64,000 nt of DNA from AP-15 sp963700195. GTDB lineage: Bacteria > Pseudomonadota > Alphaproteobacteria > ATCC43930 > CGMCC-115725. Under the pieces are notes generated by a model that had not been told where the DNA came from, searched no databases, and saw only the letters and a list, made by a program, of their open reading frames with translations. Position 1 is the stretch's first letter. Each line of letters starts with the position of its first letter. The position numbers and the translations under genes are program-made. Location of the stretch: NCBI GenBank assembly GCA_963700195.1, contig CAVOWQ010000009.1, positions 186,001 through 250,000 of the forward strand. The letters are read 5' to 3'. Below, one piece after another: positions 47,874-57,279 of the stretch.

Positions 47874-48974
47874 ATGTTGGAACGGCGACACATGGAAATA
47901 TTGGACCGCGCTCCGCACCTGGCACAGAGTTTGCGGGAAGTTCTGGTCGCGTGCGGGCGGTCGGTTAAGAACCCGCGAAGGCTCCTCCGCGGTGTTAAGC
48001 GTCGCGGTAAGCGGCTGTGGCTCACAAGGCGCATCCGCCGCGCATGGTGGGCTATCAGAATGCGGGCCAATCGAGGTGTCTGCTCCATTGAGATCGCCGG
48101 CACAGGACCCGGCTTTTTCGCGTATTTGACCTGGTGTCTTTGGATCCTGCGGTACTGCGAGGTTCGCGGTCTTAGCCCTGACATTCGCCTCACGAGCGAT
48201 ACTTATCGAGATCCCAACCGCGGGCCAAATTGGCTAAATGATTTTTTTGATTGGTGCCCGCCGGTTAGTCAAGGAGAGATAGCGAAGCTCATCAGATCTA
48301 CGCAGAAAGTCCTGGAATTGGAGGATATAGAGCACGTTATTCCGGTGCACATGAGCCTCAGCGAAGGCAGCCGAATTTTACATGCATATCTGCGCCCCAA
48401 GCCCGGCATCAGCAAGATCGTAGACGACTTCTGGCAAACTTTCGCCGGCGATGGCCCGGTTTTAGGCGTTCACTTCCGGGGAACGGACAAATTCTGGGAG
48501 GCGCCGCGGGTATCATGGGAACACTGCCTCGCAGTCGTGCAAACCTATCTGAAGCAGCATGATGAGATCAAAGCGATGTTTGTCGCCAGTGACGAGCAGG
48601 AATTTATCGAATTTATGACGGATGCTGTCGCGCATGTCCCAGTATATTTTCACGAGGACCATTATCGGAGTCGCAGTGGTGACGAGCGGCCGGTTTTCCT
48701 TGCCGATGGCGGAGGCTACGAAAAAGGTGAGGACGCTCTGGTGAACGCGCTTCTGCTCGCAAAGTGCTCGACCTTGATTAGGACGACTTCGACACTATCG
48801 GCCTGGGCTTCGCTTTTTAATCCAGATATTGAGGTTATCTTACTTAACAAACCCTATCGCGACAATTTATGGTATCCTGAAAGTGAAATCATGAAAAAGC
48901 CTGATACTGAATACTGTTTGGAGTTCGCCGCGTTGAACCCGACTTCATTGGCGATCACTTTGGTATCGATGTAA
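47874..48974 (+). CDS. NodZ/FUT8-like (GT23-type) glycosyltransferase, second of a tandem pair
   Basis: This 366-residue protein is the paralogue of the gene before it. Shared blocks are RMRANRGVCSIEIAG, LTWCLWILRYCEVRGLSPDI, VLGVHFRGTDKFWEAPRVSW (about residues 200-219), FVASDEQEFIEFMTDAV, HEDHYRSRSGDERPVFLADG and GGGYEKGEDALVNALLLAKC. It has a longer basic N-terminus (about 35 residues more). GGAG sits eight bases before the ATG. The 3' end overlaps the convergent broken GT2 gene by 30 bases. Both paralogues keep the core residues, so each probably adds one sugar of a similar type at a different place. Confidence 0.82.
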   Translation: MLERRHMEILDRAPHLAQSLREVLVACGRSVKNPRRLLRGVKRRGKRLWLTRRIRRAWWAIRMRANRGVCSIEIAGTGPGFFAYLTWCLWILRYCEVRGLSPDIRLTSDTYRDPNRGPNWLNDFFDWCPPVSQGEIAKLIRSTQKVLELEDIEHVIPVHMSLSEGSRILHAYLRPKPGISKIVDDFWQTFAGDGPVLGVHFRGTDKFWEAPRVSWEHCLAVVQTYLKQHDEIKAMFVASDEQEFIEFMTDAVAHVPVYFHEDHYRSRSGDERPVFLADGGGYEKGEDALVNALLLAKCSTLIRTTSTLSAWASLFNPDIEVILLNKPYRDNLWYPESEIMKKPDTEYCLEFAALNPTSLAITLVSM

Positions 48975-49621
48975 GATGCGTTGGCTCATGTAGACGTAGA
49001 CGTACATAGCGGCACCAACTGGCTCCCACAGAACTGATCTCACGCTTACTCTGAGGCGTCGCCGTGTTTGGTATATACTTCGTGCAAATGCCGACAATTG
49101 GTGTCCTTGCAACAAGAGCTTCATGTGATAGGCGCCGGCGCCAACGCCATAGGATTTGACTACGGGCGGAATATCAGCCGTTTTTCTGCCGTGATGATGT
49201 CGAACGACAACTTCCGGACGGTATTCCCCCTTCCAGCCGGCCTTACTGGCGCGAGCGGCTGCATCCACATCTTCGGTATTAAACAGCGCTCCTGGTCCAA
49301 ATAGCGGATCAAATCCCTTGATCTCGATCAACAGGTTGCGTCGGAAGGCCATATTCGCTCCACCGACACTTCCGACATGGAGAAAGCACCTTGGAGGGAA
49401 GGTATACCGCGACGCGAACTCGATCGTTGTCATCGGGTCATCTGCGGGATCGTGCAAGGTGATGCGCCCCGCTATATAGCCCAGCGATGGATCCTCAAAC
49501 GCATGCCATCGACAACAATCAGTTCCCATGGTCCCTCGAATTGCAGGCGTGCGACGGTATCGAGGCAACGGACGAGTTGGCGGCTGCGATCCCGAGTGGC
49601 GATGATTAGGGATACTTTCAT
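48945..49621 (-). pseudogene. Glycosyltransferase family 2, internal deletion
   Basis: The minus-strand gene starts at ATG 49621 with KVSLIIATRDRSRQLVRCLD and WELIVVD, the GT2 beginning. Near 49505 the sequence jumps, one frame over, to FEDPSLGYIAGRITLHDPAD, which lies well past the metal site in intact relatives, so about 60-100 residues including the DxD are deleted. The rest (VGSVGGANMAFRRNLLIEIK, GALFNTEDVDAAARASKAGW) runs to 48945. It cannot be active. The end overlaps the convergent NodZ-like gene. Confidence 0.75.
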
Positions 49622-49639
49622 TATCGTCCGGGCCTAAAT

Positions 49640-50983
49640 GTCTGAAGCGAATGCCCGCGACCCTTGGCTCATCATCTCACCGAGTTGGCGACCGACGCCG
49701 TCGATCGAAAAGCGCGCTCGACATTACGGCGCGCGCGCTGCCCGAGTGCACGGCATAATTCCGGGTCTTCAAGAAGTCCTTGATCGCCTTAGCCAGGGCG
49801 TCGGGATCGTCGCGCGGAACGACGACGCCGCCGGATGCGGGGCCCGGGTGAGGATGTCCCACATGGCTGGGATGTCGCTGCCTATCACTGGCAATCCGCA
49901 GGCCATCGCTTCGAGCGGCGCGACCGGGAAACCTTCAGTCCGTGATGGGAGCACATAGAGATCGGCGGCAGAGAGATAACGCCGCATGGCCGGGCGGTCG
50001 TGCTCGAACCGATCGATCCATTCGATCCCGGAAAGTTCTGGCGGCTCGAGTCGCTCCCGGAAGATAGCATCGTCCTGACCTGATCCAATAAGCAGGAGAC
50101 GGGCTCTTTCCCGTCGGGGCCGGCACGGATCTGCTGCCATGCTTGCGAGCAGCACATCGAGACCTTTGCGATGGACGTCGATGCGCCCGTGGTAAATGAC
50201 TATACGGGTGTGAGGGGCAGGCCCAGTGCGCGACGGGCCTCGCCGCGATTTATCGGTTGCCAGATATTGAGATCAATGGGATTGGGGATCCGCCATATCT
50301 TTTCCTGCTAACGCCGTACTGTTCGATGACGCGCTGGGCCTCGCCGTCGGCGCCGACTGACCAAGCCCGCGGGCCGCCCTCAGGGTGAGTGGCCGAATCA
50401 GGTGCTCTAACCGTCCACTGTGCCGGTCGCCGCCCTGAAATGTCGCATAAACCGGCAGTCGAAGTAACCTTCCTAGCAACACGCACATATCGAATCGGGC
50501 ATATTCGTATTCTTGTGTCAGGATCGCGGTGCATCCCTCATCCCGAAGCTCCCGAGCCAGCGTATTGAGCGGCGTCGCGAGATAGGGCGCCGCTTCCTTG
50601 CGAGCAAAGCAACTCAGGCGCCGCAGGCGAGATACTCGACCGAAAACCCGTTCGACCGATCCGCCATACGGATCGATCATGCCGCGGGCGACTACTCTAT
50701 AAGCCCTCCACGGCGGGAAGCGCGCAAACGGTGAGCTTCCGGACGGAGCATGACGAAGTCGCGTCGGCGCTTCGACCTGTTGCGAAACGACGAATAACAC
50801 CGACTGCCAGCCAGCTGCGCGCAGCGCCTCGATAAACCCGAATACCCAGGAGCCCGTCAACCGTTTGCAGAAATCATCAAGCGAGAGGCCAATTGTATCG
50901 AAAAAGTCCTCAATCACGTTTCCCCACGGCAGAATCGCGACCGTCGGTGTCTGAGGTTCCTTATGCGCTTGTAAGTATCGCAA
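49640..50983 (-). pseudogene. Glycosyltransferase family 4, several frameshifts
   Basis: The minus-strand gene begins near 50983 (VAILPWGNVIEDFFDTIGLS, GFIEALRAAGWQSVLFVVSQ) and holds ECLA-like acceptor parts to about 50300. Then frame changes near 50340, 50280, 50180 and 49845 lead through WRIPNPIDLNIWQP, GRIDVHRKGLDVLLASMAAD, RARLLLIGSGQDDAIFRERL and the donor motif SRTEGFPVAPLEAMACGLPV to DPDALAKAIKDFLKTRNY. At least three or four lesions are needed, so decay is more likely than error. It would have been a GT4 of about 440 residues. Confidence 0.7.
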
Positions 50984-51021
50984 AAGCTCGAGCCTATTCT
51001 CATTGAATCAGAACATCGACG

Positions 51022-51769
51022 CTAGGCGCTATTTGCGGCCTTCGTACCTTCCAGGATTATCGTTTCGATCTCCAAAAATGCCTTAGGTATTCGTGTTAGG
51101 TTCTCCAAATTTTCCAAGGCATCGTGATCACTATTTTGTAGATCGTGCTTGGTTATATCGGTGAACCCGACCCTTCTCATCGCCGTTCTCAATGTATTTT
51201 CATCATAAACGAATGTGTGCCCCCAAGCTCTCATGAAATTATTTATCACAAATACTTCATTTTCTTCGGACATACCTTTGACGAAAGTCTGATTCGCCCA
51301 AACTATGTATTCTCGTTGCATGGCCGACTTATCGGGCCGATAAAGGTTAATCAGAGAAGGCAAGATCGGGAGTTGAAATTCTAATCCTTCCACCTTTCTT
51401 CAGTATTCTATGGCACTCGGTTAGCATTTTGATGCCGGAACCATGTGATATATGCTCTATCATGTGCTCACTAAAAATATAGTCGAAGGTCTCGTCTCGA
51501 AAAAAGAAAGGCTGCCTCACATCAATATACAATGTGTCTCGACGTGGGGGCTGATAATCCATATTCAACCAGCCGGGCAGCAAGTACTCACCGCATCCGA
51601 GGTGCAACTTTCGAATCTGAGATCGCGAAATGTACTGCGCAGCAATCTTACGATCGCGTAGGACGAAGCGGTGCGCAGCATACCAGAACACCTGCCGCGA
51701 CAGCCTTTGAGGGTCCAGCCTGCTCTCAACTTTTCTTAAAAGCTGCCGTACCGCCCTCATCGAGCGCAT
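51022..51769 (-). pseudogene. Class I SAM methyltransferase, one frameshift
   Basis: From ATG 51769 (MRSMRAVRQLLRKVESRLDP) the frame has IRKLHLGCGEYLLPGWLNMD (SAM loop) and DYIFSEHMIEHISHGSGIKM and reaches GRIRISTPDL near 51360. There it shifts by one base to a second frame, PSLINLYRPDKSAMQREYIV, then HTFVYDENTLRTAMRRVGFT and ends at 51022. The joined protein of about 250 residues is a usual methyltransferase of glycan loci. Only one indel is needed. Upstream, 317 bases to the next gene (52087) hold nothing recognised. Confidence 0.78.
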
Positions 51770-52086
51770 TTGTAAACGCTTGCCTCCCCCAATGCCTCTA
51801 CCATCGCGCTTGCTATCCGCTAAAGTCGTCACGCGAGGCGTGTATCGTGCTTTACCGATAGGGTGACGCACGTCGGGGGCCGCCCGGAAGCTGTCATCGA
51901 GCCCGTAGGAGCCCTCGATGGGCGAATGCGCCCCAGCGCCCGTGTGGGTAGAGTCAGGACCGCCTTGTCTTGCCATATTGAACTGCGCTATGCGCCCTCC
52001 ACCCGCCCCAGATTGCTCCGTCACGGCCTTCCGGTTATACTGCCTTGTTCACGTTGGAATAAGGCAGATGACGCGCAGAGAACCGC

Positions 52087-53145
52087 ATGCAGGTACATAC
52101 ACTGGTTCGTATTGATACTCGAACGATTGCAGAGTGCCAAGAGGAAGTTCGCGCGTTCATGATTGTGCGCAATGAGATGCTCCGGCTGGCACAGACGCTC
52201 GATCATTATCGAGGCATCGGGGTCGCCCGTTTTTTCATCATTGACAATGGTTCTACCGATGGAACTCGCGAATTTGCAGCGGACCAGCTGGATTGTCACG
52301 TGTTCGTCACCCGCAATTCATACTCGGATGCGAAGTTTGGTCTGGAATGGCAGCAGGCGCTGCTTGACGAACACGGCACGGGGCACTGGTGTCTGGTGGT
52401 GGATGCCGATGAATGGTTCATATATCCGGGCTACGAGAAGAAATCTCTTCCGGAACTGGCGGCTTTCATACAGAAGAGTGGTGCACAAGGGATGTTCGCG
52501 TTTTTACTAGACATGTATGGGCGCGGGAGGATTGCCGAGGCTACTCCCGGCCCACAACACTCGCTACTCGACGCCTGCCGTTATTTTGACGGCCAATATG
52601 TCTGGGATTACGGATTTCGCGCATGGTTGCGCCTGGCCCAGCCAAGATTTCCGCCATATACTGTCGCGGGAGGGCCGCGCTGGCGACTGCTCTTTCCGGT
52701 TCTACACCGGCATTATTATGCTCTCAAAGCCATCTGGCGGATTAGCGAGCGTCTCGGCATCCCGCTGCCGATAGCGCTGAGGCAGCCGCCTAATTTGCGG
52801 AAAATTCCCTTCGTCCTCTGGTCGCGCGGCATGCGTTACCTCAACCCACACGCGACGACACCGGTCCATATTGCCGGGGTCACAGGGGTTCTTCTGCATT
52901 TCAAGTTTCTCGAAGATTTCTTCGAAAGGGTAAACGCAGAAGTAAGGCGCAAAGAACATTGGGATGGGGCAAGCGAATACACCCGTTACGCGATGAAAAT
53001 GAAGCCAGAACTCACTTTTCACTACACTGGTAGTGTCGTATACAAAGACAGCCAGCAACTCGTAAGACTAGGCATGATGAGAGAAGATGATGGATGGTCG
53101 CGGATCCGCCTTGCTACCGCGACTGCACGCCATGAACGCGCATAG
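52087..53145 (+). CDS. Glycosyltransferase family 2-like (Glyco_tranf_2_4), first of three copies
   Basis: This 352-residue GT-A-type protein starts MQVHTLVRIDTRTIAECQEE, then VRAFMIVRNEMLRLAQTLDH, RFFIIDNGSTDGTREFAADQ and the metal-binding CLVVDADEWFIYPGYEKKSL (about residues 114-133). Later parts are GMFAFLLDMYGRGRIAEATP and LTFHYTGSVVYKDSQQLVRL near the end. It is intact. A second copy (53201) follows 56 bases later and a third, decayed one lies at 55828. The group is often seen in loci of complex capsules; the sugar transferred is unknown. Confidence 0.85.
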   Translation: MQVHTLVRIDTRTIAECQEEVRAFMIVRNEMLRLAQTLDHYRGIGVARFFIIDNGSTDGTREFAADQLDCHVFVTRNSYSDAKFGLEWQQALLDEHGTGHWCLVVDADEWFIYPGYEKKSLPELAAFIQKSGAQGMFAFLLDMYGRGRIAEATPGPQHSLLDACRYFDGQYVWDYGFRAWLRLAQPRFPPYTVAGGPRWRLLFPVLHRHYYALKAIWRISERLGIPLPIALRQPPNLRKIPFVLWSRGMRYLNPHATTPVHIAGVTGVLLHFKFLEDFFERVNAEVRRKEHWDGASEYTRYAMKMKPELTFHYTGSVVYKDSQQLVRLGMMREDDGWSRIRLATATARHERA

Positions 53146-53200
53146 GCTCGGTAAACGAGGGACTCTGCGACTAAACCGCGTCGTCAGTAGGAGGACTACC

Positions 53201-54275
53201 ATGCGTCAGAATCGCATGCAGGTCCACACGCTGGTTCGTATTGACACTCGAATGGTTAGCGACTGCCAAGAGGAAGTTCGCGCGTTCATGACCGTGCGCA
53301 ACGAGATCCTCCGTCTGTCGCAGACGCTGGATCATTATCGGAGCATCGGGGTCGCCCGGTTTTTTATCATTGACAACGGTTCTACAGATGGAACGCGAGA
53401 ATTCGTTACGGCCCAGCCGGATTGTCACGTATTCCTCACCCGCAATTCATACTCGGAGGCTCGGCTTGGTCTAGAGTGGCAACAAGCGCTGCTTGACGAA
53501 TATGGTATGGGTCGCTGGTGCCTAGTCGTGGATGCCGATGAATGGTTCATATATCCCGGCTACGAAAACAAATCTCTACCGGAACTGGCGGCTTATTTAC
53601 AGCAGAGTGGCGCACAAGGCATGTTCGCGTTCCTACTCGACATGTATGGGCGGGGAAAGATTGCCGAAGCGATTTTCGAGCCACAACACTCGCTGCTCGA
53701 CACCTGCCGCTATTTTGATCGTGAATACGTCTGGGATTGCGGATTTCGCATTCCGGGGGTGACGCACCAGCGGTTTCCGCCATATAAAGTGGCTGGGGGG
53801 CCGCGGTGGCGATTACTTTTTCCAATTTTACATCGTCATTACTACGTACTCAAGGCGCTATGGCTCATTAGCGGCCAATTTAGGATCCCGCTGCCGGTGG
53901 CGCTGAGGCCAGCACCTACCTTGAGGAAAATCCCGTTTCTGCGTTGGTTGCCCGGCACGCGTTACCCGAACCCTCACGAGACAACGCCAATCGAGCTTTC
54001 TGATATGACCGGCGTGCTTCTTCATTTCAAGTTTCTCCAGGATTTTTCCTCCCGACTAAATGTAGAGGTTGATCGAAAAGACGGATAGGGATGTCGCTAG
54101 CCAATGGTGGGCTAGTGAATCTGCACGATGTCTCGCAAAATTGAGATACAATCCGGAATTCACGTTCCACTACGATGGTAGTGTCGCTTACGAGGGCAGC
54201 GACCAACTGGTAAGATTACGTCTGATGCTCGAAGATGACGGATGGCTGCGGATCCGTCGCGCGAGCGAGCCTTAG
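53201..54275 (+). pseudogene. Glycosyltransferase family 2-like, second copy, frameshift near the end
   Basis: AGGAGG at 53189-53194 fits ATG 53201. The protein tracks the first copy all the way (MQVHTLVRIDTRMVSDCQEE, IIDNGSTDGTREFVTAQPDC, VVDADEWFIYPGYENKSLPE) until about 54080, where the frame stops at 54088. The lost C-terminal end (WWASESARCLAKLRYNPEFT, FHYDGSVAYEGSDQLVRLRL) is found one frame over, ending at 54275. A truncated protein of 296 residues keeps the catalytic core and could still act. One indel would restore it, so a sequencing error is possible. Confidence 0.8.
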
Positions 54276-54303
54276 CGGACAATTGACGACGACACCAAGG
54301 CGA

Positions 54304-54351
54304 GATACTGACAGACGGTGATACTGACAGATGGTGGTACTGACAAACGGT
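54304..54351. repeat. 16-base imperfect tandem repeat x3
   Basis: GATACTGACAGACGGT occurs at 54304-54319, then with one change at 54320-54335 and with two or three changes at 54336-54351. It lies in the 200-base gap between a glycosyltransferase copy and a broken epimerase. No role is known; it may be slippage or spaced binding sites. Confidence 0.7.
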
Positions 54352-54476
54352 GGCACGATCTCGCCTGGCCAGACTAGCACACAATACAGGGTCTCGGATT
54401 CGTTGTGCTATCTGGTCCAGGATCGCGAACAAGCGGGACATTCGCCGCGATCCTTCTGACCGGCCTTTCGCCCGAT

Positions 54477-55422
54477 TCAGACTAGCGGCGGCGGCGCGTG
54501 GCGGCGAACTTGCTGCTCGATCCACCGATAGGTTGGTTCCACTCCGGCGCGCAAGGGCTGGGACGGCGCCCAACCCAGCATCTCATTGATGAGCCTGTTG
54601 TAGGAGTTCCGCCCGCGCACTCCTTGCGGGCCTGGAATATGCCTCTTGCCAATCCGCTTTCCGGCAACTTCCGCCACGATATCGACCATTTGGTTGATCG
54701 TCACCATCTCCTGCGAGCCAATATTTACGGGGCCAGGGAAAGTCGAGCGCAACAGCCGCACGGTACCCTCGATGCATTCGTCGACATAAAGAAAAGATCG
54801 CGTCTGCTCGCCGTCGCCCCACCCTCGATCACGTCGCCGCTATGCGCCATTGCGACCTTGCGGCAGATCGCGGCCGGCGCCTTTTCCCGGCCGCCGATCC
54901 ACGTCCCTTTCTGGTCCGAATATGTTGTGATAGCGAGCGATGTGCGTCGGCAGCCCGTGGTTTTCGGCGATAGGCCATACGCTATCCGGCGCTGCCGGAT
55001 AGGCGGAGTCCTCAGCGCAGTTTGGGTTCAGCGGATCCTCTTGATTATAGGCGGGGTATATGCACGCCGATGAGGATTAAAAAATTTTCTTAACCCGCGC
55101 TTCGGCAAGCATCCAGCATGTTCAGATTGATCGTTGCCGAATTATGCATCAAATCGGCATCGTGCTCGCCGGTAAAGACGTAACCAGCGCCACCCATATC
55201 CGCGGCGAGCTGATAAACTTCATCAAAGCGGCGGTCGACGACAGCGCGGCAGAAGCCGGCATCCCTCAGATCGCCGACAGCGAAATCGTCGGCTTCGCCC
55301 TCCGAGAACTCATGAAACTTCAAGTCGACACCCCTCGCCCAATACCCATCGCGACGCAGCCGTTTTACCAGGTGGCCGCCGATGAAGCCGCCTGCGCCAC
55401 AGACCGATGCACGGTGCGTCAT
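54477..55422 (-). pseudogene. GDP-mannose 3,5-epimerase-like sugar epimerase, deleted and frameshifted
   Basis: Starting at ATG 55422, the minus strand reads MTHRASVCGAGGFIGGHLVK and QLAADMGGAGYVFTGEHDAD with LNMLDACRSAG, then shifts at about 55090. SSACIYPAYNQEDPLNPNCA and EDSAYPAAPDS follow, then about 25 residues with the catalytic YxxxK are lost before NHGLPTHIARYHNIFGPE. Two more shifts give GTWIGGREKAPAAICRKVAM, GWGDGEQTRSFLYVDECIEG and PGPVNIGSQEMVTINQMVDI, ending at 54477. The order and motifs are those of GDP-mannose 3,5-epimerases. Four or more lesions including a deletion show real decay. Confidence 0.8.
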
Positions 55423-55827
55423 AATGTCGTCTCCGTCCGGGTCGACCTCATACTCGCCTCGGTCAGTTGCCCCGGAGTTGCTGGTGCGCCGGCAAAACTT
55501 TGGATTCGGCAGTTTGGGCACGAATTCCCTCCGCCCTCCCGCACGGCTCCTCACCTCACGATAACTTGCCAGCGTCACCGGTTTTATCTTAAGATTTAGC
55601 GCAGTGGAAGCTCGCAGTCACTCTGCTTGCCGGCACCGGAGGAGCGCCTGCCGCTAGGGCTGCGGTTGCAGGGAACCAAGTGGCTGAGTTATCATATGGT
55701 AATCAACCTAATATCGATAGTCAGCCGAATTGACGCCGCCACTACCGAATAATTGCGGCGCGACAACGCCAAGTGCCAAATTTGTCCCTTGCGGCGGGGT
55801 GAGGATGGCAGATTAGTTGGGGAATCG

Positions 55828-56148
55828 ACACGAGTGCATACGCTGTTGATGATCGCCGGATCAGCGAAGATTGTGATGAGATCCGTGCATTCATGACGGT
55901 GCCGGATGAGATGCCGCGCCTGCGGCAAAACCCTTCACATCACCGCAGCATCGGGGTGCGGCGGTTTCTCGTCGTCGACAACCGATCTACAAATGGATCC
56001 AGGGAATTTCTGCTCGCCCCAGCGGATGCCATGTATTCCTGACGCGCAATTCAGACGCCGAGTCCCACTATGGCTTGCAGTGGAGCTCAAGGCGAACCCA
56101 TCGCTGAGCTTCCATTATCCGGGAAGCGTCGAGTATTTAAGGCAGTGA
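55828..56148 (+). pseudogene. Glycosyltransferase family 2-like, third copy, mostly deleted
   Basis: Remains of a third copy of the 52087/53201 gene. DRRISEDCDEIRAFMTV, SIGVRRFLVVDNRSTNGSRE match the N-terminal part; one frame over, TRNSDAESHYGLQWS is joined directly to LKANPSLSFHYPGSVEYLRQ, which belongs at the C-terminal end. About 200 residues including the metal site are missing. A stop at 56148 ends it. The preceding 400 bases (55423-55827) have no gene. Confidence 0.75.
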
Positions 56149-56272
56149 GCAATTGACGAGGTTAGGGTTGTTGCATGATGATCAGGGATGGATACGGATC
56201 GGTACTGCAGGAAACCAGATGGCGGCTCTTGAGGACAGGGCTACCCTCTCAGCAGCCGGCTCAGCCTAGGCC

Positions 56273-57229
56273 ATGTTCGTAACGGTTGCCGTCTGTACCT
56301 TCAATCGCGCGGAGTCGCTGCGGCGGACTCTCGGTTCGCTTGCCGCGATGCGAGTGGCTGGCGATCTTGCCTGCGAACTCATTGTTGTCAACAACAACAG
56401 CACGGATCACACCGACGCGGTTATCGAGGAGTATCGTGATCGCCTGCCGCTGCGGCGCGAGTTTGAACCGCTCCACGGGCATTCCAATGCACGAAACCGC
56501 GCGATAGCGGCTGCCAGAGGGGAATATATCGTCTGGACGGATGACGATGTGATCGTGAGCGCGAGCTGGTTGACGGCCTATGCCGATGCCTTTCGGCGCT
56601 GGCCGGATGCAGTTGTTTTCGGAGGCCGAATCAAACCGCGGTATGAACCGCCGGTGGCGAGATGGGTCGTCGAAAGCGAGCGAGTGTTGGGTGGTCCATT
56701 CGCGATTCGCGACTTCGGCGACAAGGTGCAGCCGTTGTCGGTGGCGGAAAGCCGGATCCCTTATGGGGCGAATTTTGCCGTCCGCACGGCAGAGCAGCGG
56801 GTGTTTCAGTACGATCCCAATCTCGGCCTCGCCCCCAACCGGCGCCGGTACAACGACGAAGTGGATGTAATCACTCGGCTGCTCGCGAGTGGAGCCAAGG
56901 GATATTGGGTACCGCAAGCGGCAGTGGAGCATTGCATCGGCCGCGAGCGGCAAACGATCCGCTACATCGCGGCGTTCAACGAAGGGTGGGGAGAAACCTG
57001 CGCGTTTCGCGATGCAAAGGTGACGGCCCAATCGTCGTTCTGGTTTGGCATTCCGAGGAGGATCTGGCCGCGACTGTTTGTCTGGTGGCTGCTCTATCGC
57101 GTTGGCCGCTACGTGTCTCCAGCGCCCTTCTGGGTCAAATACTTACAAGCTTATTCCTACAACAAGGGTGCGTACCGCTATTGGGCGCAACTCCGGGCTG
57201 AGCGCGCCAGGGCTTGTTCGGGGCGATGA
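56273..57229 (+). CDS. Glycosyltransferase family 2, paralogue of 11717-12685
   Basis: The 318-residue GT-A enzyme starts MFVTVAVCTFNRAESLRRTL, with ELIVVNNNSTDHTDAVIEEY and the metal site YIVWTDDDVIVSASWLTAYA (about residues 86-105). It follows the gene at 11717-12685 block by block, including VVFGGRIKPRYEPPVARWVV, GYWVPQAAVEHCIGRERQTI and the end VKYLQAYSYNKGAYRYW. It is intact, with the next gene convergent 50 bases downstream. The conserved N-rich NNNST form differs slightly from NNNCT in its paralogue. The two probably transfer similar sugars at different positions or in different glycans. Confidence 0.88.
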   Translation: MFVTVAVCTFNRAESLRRTLGSLAAMRVAGDLACELIVVNNNSTDHTDAVIEEYRDRLPLRREFEPLHGHSNARNRAIAAARGEYIVWTDDDVIVSASWLTAYADAFRRWPDAVVFGGRIKPRYEPPVARWVVESERVLGGPFAIRDFGDKVQPLSVAESRIPYGANFAVRTAEQRVFQYDPNLGLAPNRRRYNDEVDVITRLLASGAKGYWVPQAAVEHCIGRERQTIRYIAAFNEGWGETCAFRDAKVTAQSSFWFGIPRRIWPRLFVWWLLYRVGRYVSPAPFWVKYLQAYSYNKGAYRYWAQLRAERARACSGR

Positions 57230-57279
57230 ACACACTGCGGTTCCTTTTCGGACTTATCAATCAGACCGCCGGTGTCGCT

